DNA of 64,000 bases. Origin: Pelagibacteraceae bacterium AG-325-C10 (GTDB lineage: Bacteria; Pseudomonadota; Alphaproteobacteria; Pelagibacterales; Pelagibacteraceae). The stretch lies in NCBI GenBank assembly GCA_003282975.1, contig QBYD01000004.1, positions 1 to 64,000 of the forward strand, read 5' to 3'. The notes below the pieces were generated by a model. The model made no database searches, was not told the origin of the DNA, and saw nothing but the letters and a program-made list of their open reading frames with translations. The stretch's first letter is position 1, and the number at the start of each line of letters is the position of its first letter. The position numbers and the translations under genes were made by a program. Positions 29,333-38,408 of this stretch are shown here, one piece after another.

Positions 29333-30181
29333 TTAATCTCGGGTTGCAATATAAACTCCTATTGTTGTTATTAAAAAACCTAGGAGATCTAAATTAGTTA
29401 GATTTTCATTTAAAAATAACCAAGCCATAAAAGCAGATGTGGCCGGAATTAAGAAAAATATCGAGACAGTTTTGCTTGCTGAATTATTTTTAATTAGATA
29501 CATCAAAATTGTAAAAGCACCAAATGATACTAAAAATATTTGATGACTCATTGCAATTATAAAAGTTTGTGAAAAATCAATATATGGTTTTGCAAAAAAT
29601 ATCACTAACAATAGATGAAAGGAAAAACCACCTATAGCTTGGTACATGTTACTTACTGATAGAGGCAAATTGTTACTAATCTTTTTTTGCCAAATTGTAG
29701 AAGAAGTAATTGCTAATAAAGCTATGATAGTAGCAATTAAACCAGTTATTGGAATTTTGGATCCTATATCCAAACCTAAAACTAAAATTGCACCTATAAA
29801 TCCTAATAAAACTCCAACCCATTGTTTAATTGTTACTTTTTCATTTAAAATTGGTCCACTTAATGCATTGGTGAGGATTGGTTGAAGTGTAACTATCAAT
29901 GCAGCAATTCCTGTTGGCATTCCTTTTGAAATTGAAAAAAAAACTCCACCTAAGTAAAGACCATGAAAAAGAACTCCACTAAAAAATGATTCAAAAAAAT
30001 TTTTTTTATTAATAAATATGTTTTGTTTTGTAAAGATTGAAAACAAAAAAAAACCAATTGCTACCATTGAAAATCTGAACGCTAGTGCAGAAAATGGATC
30101 GCTATTATCTATTATTGGTTTAGTCGTGATAAATGCTGATGACCATAATAATATAAATATGAATGGAAAAATTTTAACCAT
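29333..30181 (-). CDS. DMT superfamily (EamA) transporter
   Basis: Ten hydrophobic segments; WSSAFITTKPIIDNSDPFSALAFRF start typical of EamA family. Confidence 0.85.
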   Translation of the reverse strand: MVKIFPFIFILLWSSAFITTKPIIDNSDPFSALAFRFSMVAIGFFLFSIFTKQNIFINKKNFFESFFSGVLFHGLYLGGVFFSISKGMPTGIAALIVTLQPILTNALSGPILNEKVTIKQWVGVLLGFIGAILVLGLDIGSKIPITGLIATIIALLAITSSTIWQKKISNNLPLSVSNMYQAIGGFSFHLLLVIFFAKPYIDFSQTFIIAMSHQIFLVSFGAFTILMYLIKNNSASKTVSIFFLIPATSAFMAWLFLNENLTNLDLLGFLITTIGVYIATRD

Positions 30182-30204
30182 CTTAAATAATAAATCTTAT
30201 CAAA

Positions 30205-30645
30205 TTAATCTAAGATATTTAAGGTAATTAATTTTTCTTGTTTAGTTTCTTTACACCACATTTCATAACTTTCACAGACTCTCCATAGATGATCAAAAGC
30301 TCTTTGTGAAATTTCTAACGGAAAGTGACTTTTAGTGTAATATAATTTTGGAATTTTCATTAGAAATTTTAACATTGAGTCTTTCTGTAGCTCTAACAGT
30401 TTAATAGTTTCATTATTGATTTTTTTCTTTGTCATTTTATCTACAAACTCATTATTTTTTAATTCTAGAAACCATTGATTATGGTATTCTCCAGAACTAA
30501 TTAAATCATAATCTTTAGTAGTCATAAATATTTCAAAAGCTTGGATATTGTTAATTTGAGGATTTTGTTTTTTTATATCAGTTATCTTTAAGTAAATAAA
30601 TTCAGCAACTCTTAAAACATATGGTTTGTCAGTATTTTTTGGCAT
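30205..30645 (-). CDS. Hypothetical protein
   Basis: Intact 146-aa ORF between two minus-strand genes. Confidence 0.5.
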   Translation of the reverse strand: MPKNTDKPYVLRVAEFIYLKITDIKKQNPQINNIQAFEIFMTTKDYDLISSGEYHNQWFLELKNNEFVDKMTKKKINNETIKLLELQKDSMLKFLMKIPKLYYTKSHFPLEISQRAFDHLWRVCESYEMWCKETKQEKLITLNILD

Positions 30646-30648
30646 AAA

Positions 30649-31395
30649 TTATCGATTGTGTTCATTCATTGCAGAATTTGCAAGTATCAAGTTTGGATCC
30701 AAAAATATTTTAGAAGATTTCACATTTTTAAAGGATTTAAATGCAAAAATTGCAATAGGGAGCTCTGTACATCCTAAAATTATTTTTTTACATTTCATTT
30801 TTAACAGAGAGTTTATTGCAGGTTTAATTGTTTGAGCTGCAGCTTTCACATTTCCCATTTTGACAAGTTTTATAGCTTTATTAACTGATTTTTTTTGTAA
30901 AGCGTGAGAAGGATGTATCAAATTATAATCTTTATTAAAAAAATTATGATAAACACCTGTTTTTAAAGTTCCTTCAGTAGCCAAAAGTCCTATTTTAGAA
31001 TTTTTTTTACATTTATTTTTTGTAAACTTAAAAACTTCTTTTGGCATATTAATAATTGAGATATTTATTTTTTTTTGTAAATCATCAAACCAATAATGTG
31101 CAGTGTTACAAGGAATAACAATAAATTTACATTTATTCTTTTCGAGTAACTTACATCCATGAAGTAAACTTTTTAAAACTTTGTTGTATTTAATTTTGCT
31201 AATTTTGTTTGAAGATTTATTGGATATATTGCTGGTTTGAACACCTATAGACTCAGGTCTGCCTGGAATATTTGATTTATTATAAAGTAGAAATAGCGGG
31301 TATTCTTGATCTATCTTCCCTCTATTTAAAATTGCTAATTTATTACAGAAATCAAGCCCTGCTTGAGTACCCATTCCACCTAAAATTCCGATCAT
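30649..31395 (-). CDS. Aspartate/glutamate racemase family protein
   Basis: MIGILGGMGTQAGLDFCNKL, VIPCNTAHYW, KKIILGCTELPIAI motifs. Confidence 0.9.
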   Translation of the reverse strand: MIGILGGMGTQAGLDFCNKLAILNRGKIDQEYPLFLLYNKSNIPGRPESIGVQTSNISNKSSNKISKIKYNKVLKSLLHGCKLLEKNKCKFIVIPCNTAHYWFDDLQKKINISIINMPKEVFKFTKNKCKKNSKIGLLATEGTLKTGVYHNFFNKDYNLIHPSHALQKKSVNKAIKLVKMGNVKAAAQTIKPAINSLLKMKCKKIILGCTELPIAIFAFKSFKNVKSSKIFLDPNLILANSAMNEHNR

Positions 31396-31414
31396 ATCTA
31401 TATGTAATTTATTA

Positions 31415-31777
31415 TTAGATTGGTTTATTTATACCTCTCATAAAAACTATAAGTAGGCAACCATTTTTAGTAAATGAATTATGAGTTGATCCAGGTTCAA
31501 AAGTTACAAAATCACCTTTTTTAAAAACTTTACCATCAGCATCTTCCAACTCTCCATCTATTACATAAAATTCTTCAAATCCCTGGTGTTTGTGAGGTAA
31601 ACTTTTTGATCCAGGATCCATTTTTAAAATGTAAGTCCCAAATCCACCATTTTTTTTATCATAACTAATTTTATACCAACTCATACCTTTGACTGGTTCA
31701 CCATAATTATCAAATGGTTTAAAATCTAGCTCATTTAGATTGTTGATATATCTTTTACTCATTTTAATAATACACAC
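31415..31777 (-). CDS. Cupin domain protein
   Basis: LPHKHQGFEEFYVIDGELEDADGKVFKKGDFVTFEPGSTHNSF; likely start at MSKRYI. Confidence 0.85.
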   Translation of the reverse strand: MCIIKMSKRYINNLNELDFKPFDNYGEPVKGMSWYKISYDKKNGGFGTYILKMDPGSKSLPHKHQGFEEFYVIDGELEDADGKVFKKGDFVTFEPGSTHNSFTKNGCLLIVFMRGINKPI

Positions 31778-31826
31778 TGTACTATTAATTTTTATAATTG
31801 GGAATTGTGTTAAAATTATTTTATGT

Positions 31827-31881
31827 ATTGGCTGAAATATAAAATTATTATCTATTTAATTAGATATTTATTTCAGCCAAT
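31827..31881 (-). terminator. Inverted repeat / probable transcript-end structure downstream of cspA
   Basis: Perfect 13-bp arms ATTGGCTGAAATA (31827-31839) and TATTTCAGCCAAT (31869-31881); inner TATCTA/TAGATA pairing; no strong T tract. Confidence 0.55.
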
Positions 31882-31894
31882 AGGAAGTGTGAAA

Positions 31895-32101
31895 TTATGC
31901 AGTTTTTAAGTTAACTGCTGAAGGACCTTTTGGACCATCTTCAACATCGAAAGTCAAAGCCTGACCCTCATCTAAACCGTTCATACCAGCATCTCTTACT
32001 GCTGAAACATGTACAAACACATCTTTTTCTTTATCTTCTCTTTCAATAAAACCAAAACCTTTGGTTGGATTGAACCATTTTACTTTTCCTTGTAGACTCA
32101 T
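31895..32101 (-). CDS. cspA: Cold shock protein
   Basis: [34 protein letters not shown] motifs. Confidence 0.95.
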   Translation of the reverse strand: MSLQGKVKWFNPTKGFGFIEREDKEKDVFVHVSAVRDAGMNGLDEGQALTFDVEDGPKGPSAVNLKTA

Positions 32102-32215
32102 ATTTATCTTCTTACTTTTCGTTGTATTAATTTATTACTTATAATTAAGTAATTCTGGCTTTGTTTAGATTTTATAGGGTTTTGTCAACATATTATTAGA
32201 TAATTAAACTTAATT

Positions 32216-32686
32216 TTATGAAATGTTGTTAATTAACTTAGTTAAATAAACAGAGTTTGTATCCTCTTTGTAGTGAGCAAAGGGTTTACAGGGTTCGAAT
32301 CCACATTGTTTAAATAGTTTTCTAGCAGGTATAAAAAAATCTCCAGCACCAGTTTCTATACTTAATCTTGATATATTTAATTTTTTTGCTTCAGTTATTA
32401 AATGATTAATTACGTTAATACCATTACCTTTTTTTCTAAAATTGTCATGAATTCTTATGGATTTAAATTCACCATGTCCTTTATCTAAAAATTTTAAGGC
32501 CCCACATCCCATTAATTTATGATTTTCCCATAAACTCCAAAATTTGATAGAGGGAACTTTTAAACCAGGAATGTCTAAAACATGAGCACTACCTTCTGGT
32601 GATGCAGCTCTTAGTTCAATAAAGTGTTTAATTAAGAGTTCATTCACTTCAGGATGTTCAAAATTTCCCTCAATAGATTTTAACAT
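32216..32686 (-). CDS. GNAT family N-acetyltransferase
   Basis: GCGALKFLDKGHGEFKSIRIHDNFRKKGNGINVINHLI, LSIETGAGDFFIPARKLFKQCGFEPC. Confidence 0.85.
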   Translation of the reverse strand: MLKSIEGNFEHPEVNELLIKHFIELRAASPEGSAHVLDIPGLKVPSIKFWSLWENHKLMGCGALKFLDKGHGEFKSIRIHDNFRKKGNGINVINHLITEAKKLNISRLSIETGAGDFFIPARKLFKQCGFEPCKPFAHYKEDTNSVYLTKLINNIS

Positions 32687-33733
32687 TTAAATTAAAGTAG
32701 TTAGATGTCCCATTTTTCTTTTGTCTTTTATCTCTTTTTTTAGATAATCAAAGAAAAATTCATTATCATTTAATTTTGATATATTTCTGTATTTTAAAAT
32801 TTCATCTCCAATAAGATTGATCATTTTAGCATTAGAAATTTTTTTTAATGGAATTTGTTCCAGTCCACATACTGCTCTAACATGATTTTCAAATTGGCTA
32901 ACATTATAAGCATTGATTGTTAAATGACCTGAGTTATGAACTCTTGGTGCAATTTCGTTAACATAAAGATTATTATTCCTGTCGATAAAGAATTCTACAC
33001 ATAAAGTACCTACATATTTCAGTTCCTCAGAAATTGTCATAGCCCAATCTTTTGATTGTTCAAAAATTTTATTATCAACATCAGCAGGGATTTTTGAGTT
33101 TCTCAAAATTTGATCTTGATGAGTATTTTCAATAGGTTCATAAATTTCATATTTTTGATTTTCAAATCTTGTTATTATTATTGAAATTTCTTTCTTTAAT
33201 TTTACTAATTTCTCAAGAATATATCCTTTAGAAAAATCTATATTAAGTGAATTAAGTTCGTCAATAGATTGAATTGGATGTTGCCCTTTACCATCATATC
33301 CAAGTGTGGTGGTTTTTAAAATTCCAGGTAAAAAATCTTCAAGAGAATCTAGATCAGATTTTTTTTCAATAGAGACGTACCTAGTCGTTCTAATGTTTAA
33401 TTTGTTAATGAAGTCTTTTTCAGCCAATCTATGTTGAATAAGTCTATTTACAGCAGGTTTTGGTAAAACAGGTTTTAATTTATTAATCTCATTTAAAGTT
33501 TTATAGGGAATATTTTCAAACTCAAAAGTTACAATGTCTACAAGCTTTACAAATTCAGCAATTTTTTCTTTATTATCATAACTTCCACAAATAAAATCAT
33601 TACAAAAGTTTTGAGCTGGCGCATCAGCCTCATCACAAAAAATTACAGTTTTAATATTTAATTTTTTAGCAGCTATAGCCATCATGCTCCCAAGTTGACC
33701 ACCACCAATTATTCCAAGTGTAATATCGGACAT
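32687..33733 (-). CDS. purK: 5-(carboxyamino)imidazole ribonucleotide synthase
   Basis: TLGIIGGGQLGSMMAIAAKKL, TTLGYDGKGQ, VNEIAPRVHNSGHLTI. Confidence 0.95.
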   Translation of the reverse strand: MSDITLGIIGGGQLGSMMAIAAKKLNIKTVIFCDEADAPAQNFCNDFICGSYDNKEKIAEFVKLVDIVTFEFENIPYKTLNEINKLKPVLPKPAVNRLIQHRLAEKDFINKLNIRTTRYVSIEKKSDLDSLEDFLPGILKTTTLGYDGKGQHPIQSIDELNSLNIDFSKGYILEKLVKLKKEISIIITRFENQKYEIYEPIENTHQDQILRNSKIPADVDNKIFEQSKDWAMTISEELKYVGTLCVEFFIDRNNNLYVNEIAPRVHNSGHLTINAYNVSQFENHVRAVCGLEQIPLKKISNAKMINLIGDEILKYRNISKLNDNEFFFDYLKKEIKDKRKMGHLTTLI

Positions 33734-33735
33734 TA

Positions 33736-34227
33736 TTATTTAGGTTTTTTTTTTACAGATTTTGTTTGAGCTACTCTCCAATTATTTAATTTATTTTTTA
33801 CTGATTGATTATTATTTCCAACAATTGAAGCTGCAAGTAACGCAGCATTTATTGCACCATCTTCACCAATAGCAAGCGTACCTACAGGGATGCCTTTAGG
33901 CATTTGAACTATAGATAGCAAACTATCTAAGCCTTTTAATTTTTTACTTTCAATAGGCACCCCAAGAACTGGTAAAGATGTTAATGCAGATATCATTCCT
34001 GGTAAATGAGCAGAACCACCAGCTCCAGCTATAATTACTCCTATGTTATTTTTTTTTGTTGCTGTAGCATAGTCATACATTCTTTTTGGAGTTCTATGTG
34101 CCGATATGATTTTAGTCTCAAAAGGCACACCTATTTTTTTAAGTGTTTTTTCAGCAAGATGCATAATTTTATAGTCAGATTGACTACCCATCACTATTGA
34201 AACTTTTAATGATTTATTTTTTTTCAT
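33736..34227 (-). CDS. purE: N5-carboxyaminoimidazole ribonucleotide mutase
   Basis: VSIVMGSQSDYKIM, ISAHRTPKRM, IIAGAGGSAHLPGMISALTSLPVLGVP. Confidence 0.97.
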   Translation of the reverse strand: MKKNKSLKVSIVMGSQSDYKIMHLAEKTLKKIGVPFETKIISAHRTPKRMYDYATATKKNNIGVIIAGAGGSAHLPGMISALTSLPVLGVPIESKKLKGLDSLLSIVQMPKGIPVGTLAIGEDGAINAALLAASIVGNNNQSVKNKLNNWRVAQTKSVKKKPK

Positions 34228-34319
34228 GAAATTTAACTAAAATCTTTATTTCAAAATAAACTCAAAATTTCAATAAAATTAATAGTATTTAAAAACATAT
34301 TGATTAGAATTAGCTTTTT

Positions 34320-35285
34320 ATGAATTTTAAAATAGATAATCTACAATATTGTAATTGGTCTAGAGAGATTTTTGAATTTAATAGAGAAGCAAATCTAGAC
34401 GCAGTACATGTAACCATTGTATATCATGAAGATTATGATGAACTAATTAGTGAAACTAGAAAATGGGAAAAACTCTTTTCAGAAAACTCAGATTTAATTT
34501 TTTTAGGCAATGATTTTAAAGATATCGAAAAAGCAAACGTTGAAAAAAAAACAGCAATTTTTTTTGGGTTTCAAAATTGTTCACCAATTGAAGATGATAT
34601 TAGTTTAGTAGAAAAAGTACATTCTTTGGGATGCAGATTTATGCAGCTAACTTATAATAATCAGTCACTTCTCGCAACTGGCTGTTATGAAAAAATTGAT
34701 AGTGGTGTAACTAATTTTGGTCGTGAAGTTATAAAAGAAATGAATAGAGTTGGTATTGTTGTTGATATGTCTCATTCAGCAGAGAAAAGTACATTTGATG
34801 CAATAGAATTAAGTGAAAAACCAATAGCCATTACTCATGCTAATCCATCTTTTTGGCACGCTGCTAAAAGAAACAAATCTAATGATCTTTTAAAAACATT
34901 AAGCAAAAGTGGTGGTATGCTAGGTTTGTCTTTATATCCACATCATTTAAAAGAAAATACCAATTGTACAATAGAAAGTTTTTGCGAGATGGTTGCAAGA
35001 ACAGCAGAAATTATGGATATAAAAAATATTGGTATTGGATCAGATCTTTGTTTAAATCAACCTGATACAGTTGTTGAATGGATGAGAAATGGTACCTGGT
35101 CTAAAAACAAAAATTATGGAGAAGGATCTAAGAATAAACCTGGATTCCCAAAACAACCAGAATGGTTTGAGGATGCTAGAGGATTTAAAAATATTGAAAA
35201 TGGTCTTAAAAAAACAGGGTTTTCAGATAGTGAGACACAAGGAATACTTGGAAATAATTGGTACAATTTTTATAAGTCAATTTAA
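34320..35285 (+). CDS. Membrane (renal) dipeptidase family, peptidase M19
   Basis: VGIVVDMSHSAEKSTFDAIELSEKPIAITHANP, IGIGSDLCLNQP. Confidence 0.85.
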   Translation: MNFKIDNLQYCNWSREIFEFNREANLDAVHVTIVYHEDYDELISETRKWEKLFSENSDLIFLGNDFKDIEKANVEKKTAIFFGFQNCSPIEDDISLVEKVHSLGCRFMQLTYNNQSLLATGCYEKIDSGVTNFGREVIKEMNRVGIVVDMSHSAEKSTFDAIELSEKPIAITHANPSFWHAAKRNKSNDLLKTLSKSGGMLGLSLYPHHLKENTNCTIESFCEMVARTAEIMDIKNIGIGSDLCLNQPDTVVEWMRNGTWSKNKNYGEGSKNKPGFPKQPEWFEDARGFKNIENGLKKTGFSDSETQGILGNNWYNFYKSI

Positions 35286-35287
35286 TT

Positions 35288-36952
35288 ATGAAAGTTGAAT
35301 TAAGAGACCCAAACACAATAATGAAATTATCTAGATTAGGATCATTTCATCAATCAAAATTATCTTTTTTAAGAAGTTTTTTAAGTGAATTCAAAGATTG
35401 GGATTACAATAGAGATTTATTTAATTTAGATAAAGATGGTTATGGAGAAGCAATATATTCATTTAAAAAAAAAGATAGAGTTTATTCATTAGTTTGTTTT
35501 GCCAATAAGATTGAAGATGAAGAAAGATCCGATAGAGTAATAGCTACTAAGTGGGATGCTGCTTTTACGCTTTATGATGGTGTACCCAGTAAAGATGATA
35601 TTAAAAGATTAAAAAACGAAGTCCCTAAACAAGAAATAGGTAGACTAACGTTTAAAGAGTTAACTTTATCAAGAGCGAATAAATCTGTTAGAGTTTTTAA
35701 TCATGTTGTAAAAAATTTAAGTGAAGGTAAACAACCTGATTTAGACTTATTGTCAAAAGTTGGTTATTTATACAGAACTACAGCAGTTTATGGATCTGGA
35801 AAATTTGGTTTAGCAGATAGATTTCGGATTAAAAATAGAGAGGAAATCAATGGTCCTTTTAGATTAGAAATGATGTTAGTTTATTTAGTAAGACAATTTA
35901 CGTTTGATCAGGTAAACCATGTTGCTCATAATATAAATCCTAAAACAGCAGTAAAACTAAATAATCAAATTTGTAAAAATTTAGGTATTGGAAACTCCAC
36001 TGGTCTTGGTATGGCTCCTTTTATAGTTAATCACCCAACATTATTAAATAATTGGATTTTAAGTAGAGAAACAGCATTAAAAAAGATTAGGGAAATTAAA
36101 ATTGTTAAAGATCAAGACAGTGAACTTTTTAAAGATTGTTTAAAGAAATCATTAAAAAATATTACTAGCTGGAATACAGACAGTGAATATCAACAGAATA
36201 AAATTAGATTATTATTAAGAGATGTTAAAAAATTTATAAATCATGTTGAAAATGATTTTGATTTTCAGTCTGAGTTTCCATTTAATCAGATATATTTGTG
36301 GTTAGAGCAGAATTCATGTGAGGAGTGTATAGAATATGTAGTTTCTATAATGATGGAGCCTTATAATGATATAACTGGGCCTTTGGTTAGCAATATGAGC
36401 TCTGAAGAAGAGAAGTATTTTAATATTCCAACTAATCGAACAGTACAAGAATTACTAGAAATTATAAAAACTAGATATCCAAATATTTTGGACATAAATT
36501 TTGATCAAAAAGAAAATCATCAAAATTTCTGGTTTATATCAAAAAATAAAGAAGAACCTAGGATGGCTGACAGGTTTGAAGAACATGGATCTGAATTAGA
36601 ACAACCTCTAGCTATAGCAAGGGATATAAAAAAACTTTATGAGGAATTACTTTCTTTAAAAAATGACTCAATAACAATTGCTCAATTTTTATCATTAAAC
36701 CCAAATTTAAGACACGTTGTTAGAAGAGCTTTTATAATAGAAAAATTTCCATATTCTGAGATACAAGATAATACAATTGGTAAAAGCATTGTTCCTATTG
36801 ATATGCTTAGACTTAAATTATCTTTTTTTGGTGCGTTAAAATTTGACCCAAGATCAGATAAATGGCTAAGAATTTGTATGTTTCAAGGCGCTCCACTACC
36901 AAATGAATTAAAAAACTATGACGAGCAATGGGTTTATAAAGCTAATAATTAA
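35288..36952 (+). CDS. Conserved-looking large hypothetical protein (554 aa)
   Basis: Long intact ORF, two bases after dipeptidase stop, no recognised catalytic motif. Confidence 0.75.
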   Translation: MKVELRDPNTIMKLSRLGSFHQSKLSFLRSFLSEFKDWDYNRDLFNLDKDGYGEAIYSFKKKDRVYSLVCFANKIEDEERSDRVIATKWDAAFTLYDGVPSKDDIKRLKNEVPKQEIGRLTFKELTLSRANKSVRVFNHVVKNLSEGKQPDLDLLSKVGYLYRTTAVYGSGKFGLADRFRIKNREEINGPFRLEMMLVYLVRQFTFDQVNHVAHNINPKTAVKLNNQICKNLGIGNSTGLGMAPFIVNHPTLLNNWILSRETALKKIREIKIVKDQDSELFKDCLKKSLKNITSWNTDSEYQQNKIRLLLRDVKKFINHVENDFDFQSEFPFNQIYLWLEQNSCEECIEYVVSIMMEPYNDITGPLVSNMSSEEEKYFNIPTNRTVQELLEIIKTRYPNILDINFDQKENHQNFWFISKNKEEPRMADRFEEHGSELEQPLAIARDIKKLYEELLSLKNDSITIAQFLSLNPNLRHVVRRAFIIEKFPYSEIQDNTIGKSIVPIDMLRLKLSFFGALKFDPRSDKWLRICMFQGAPLPNELKNYDEQWVYKANN

Positions 36953-36954
36953 TA

Positions 36955-37563
36955 ATGAAATCTTTAAGTGAAATTGAAACTGCAGTTAAAAGAGCTAGTA
37001 GAGCAGTAGGTTTTTCCTGGGGAGTTTCTGAAGAAGTTGGAAAGTCTATAAGATTATTAGAGTTATTTGGGTTGGCAGGAATACAAAATTTAAATCAGTA
37101 CTACAAAGAAAGAGAAATTAAAAAATTTGAAAATTTAAATTCAATCAGTAAGACAAATTTTGCTAAAAAAGCTTTCTGTCCAATTACCCTTGGTGTTAGT
37201 TTTTTAGATCAAATTAAGATAATAGAGAATTTTGAGACGATACACTTTAAAAATATTGCATATCCAGTAATATTTTTGTCATTTTTAAGTAGAGCATCTG
37301 AAATAGGTGGAAAAAAAATATATGTTAAATTTGATCAATATGAAATTTTACTAAATTTGAATGTAAATATTTTCTCGAATGGATTTAATAAAGATTTTAG
37401 CAAACATTCAAATAATATAGAGGTAAAATTTTTAGATAACCATGATAATTTTACAGATACAGAGTGGAATAGTTTATACAAATTAGCTGAAAAAACATTT
37501 GTAGAGGAAAGTGATAGTTTGAAACAAAGTGGAGCAGGAGCGGGCCTTACAGATAATGACTAA
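36955..37563 (+). CDS. DUF3726-like hypothetical protein
   Basis: EIETAVKRASRAVGFSWGVSEEVGKSIRLLELFGLAG N-terminus; tight spacing to preceding gene. Confidence 0.6.
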   Translation: MKSLSEIETAVKRASRAVGFSWGVSEEVGKSIRLLELFGLAGIQNLNQYYKEREIKKFENLNSISKTNFAKKAFCPITLGVSFLDQIKIIENFETIHFKNIAYPVIFLSFLSRASEIGGKKIYVKFDQYEILLNLNVNIFSNGFNKDFSKHSNNIEVKFLDNHDNFTDTEWNSLYKLAEKTFVEESDSLKQSGAGAGLTDND

Positions 37564-37723
37564 CAAATCAGAAAATAGTTATGATGAGGAAATTATTAAA
37601 GAACTAGATAATGTTTGCGAGGAATGCAAAAAAGAAGATGAGAGTGTGTCTCAAAATTTAATTTTAACTAGTTATAAACTTTGTTCGTCTTGTAGAGTAT
37701 CTAAAACTATTTTTCCAATCTAA
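37556..37723 (+). CDS. Small CxxC...CxxC zinc-ribbon-like protein (55 aa)
   Basis: ATG at 37556 overlaps preceding stop; MTNKSENSYDEEIIKELDNVCEECKKEDESVSQNLILTSYKLCSSCRVSKTIFPI. Confidence 0.6.
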   Translation: MTNKSENSYDEEIIKELDNVCEECKKEDESVSQNLILTSYKLCSSCRVSKTIFPI

Positions 37724-38265
37724 CTAATCTGGCTAACAGGCAACATATTCATTCTACTCATTACAAAAGAGATAGATAAGAATGCTATAATTAAAAATGA
37801 TAAAAAAACTATACCAAAAGATTTTATGTTAGATTTTAAGCCTAATACTTGCTTTGTAGAAATAATTAATCCTGCAAAAATCCAAAATTGTGTCAGAAAA
37901 ATAATTGGTATCATCATATTGGGTGTTACTGCGAAAAATCTAAGTAAACCAGGTGCATGAGCGAACCCAACTGCTGTTAGAACTTTTTTAAAAGGAACCT
38001 TTGCTTTTTTGTCTGGAAAAAGTTTAACACCAATCACATAAATAAAGATTGCCCAAACTAACCAAGTTAAAATTGATGTAAGTCCTGACATTGCAACTGC
38101 AGTTTTAATTACTGTGTTGGCGGCAACAGCACCTGCAATGCCATCTAAAATCATAATTAAACCAGCAAAATAAACTGAAGCTTCACCAAAATTTTTACTA
38201 TCTGAATATAAAGATTTATCTAACTTTATAGATTTAAAAACTATACTTAAAAATTCAGCAAACAT
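37720..38265 (-). CDS. YIP1-family membrane protein
   Basis: Multiple TM segments; YFAGLIMILDGIAGAVAANTVIKTA; WLVWAIFIYVIGVKLFPDKKAKVPFKKVLTAVGFAHAPGLLRF. Confidence 0.7.
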   Translation of the reverse strand: MFAEFLSIVFKSIKLDKSLYSDSKNFGEASVYFAGLIMILDGIAGAVAANTVIKTAVAMSGLTSILTWLVWAIFIYVIGVKLFPDKKAKVPFKKVLTAVGFAHAPGLLRFFAVTPNMMIPIIFLTQFWIFAGLIISTKQVLGLKSNIKSFGIVFLSFLIIAFLSISFVMSRMNMLPVSQIS

Positions 38266-38366
38266 TATTTTTTATTCTTTTGTGCTTTATATGAAACTAA
38301 TAATGGAAATACTATTAAAGCAATCACAATAATAATGCAAACTACTATCAAAAAACCTTTAGTCAT
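38265..38366 (-). CDS. Putative single-TM microprotein (33 aa)
   Basis: MTKGFLIVVCIIIVIALIVFPLLVSYKAQKNKK; stop overlaps the ATG of the YIP1-like gene (TAATG). Confidence 0.4.
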   Translation of the reverse strand: MTKGFLIVVCIIIVIALIVFPLLVSYKAQKNKK

Positions 38367-38374
38367 TGAAGAAA

Positions 38375-38400
38375 TGGGGGAGTTTTAATTTACTCCCCCA
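38375..38400 (-). terminator. GC-rich hairpin downstream of DmdA-like gene
   Basis: TGGGGGAGT (38375-38383) and ACTCCCCCA (38392-38400), 8-nt loop; on minus strand followed by only a short T run (TTTCTTC). Confidence 0.7.
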
Positions 38401-38408
38401 AAATAAAT

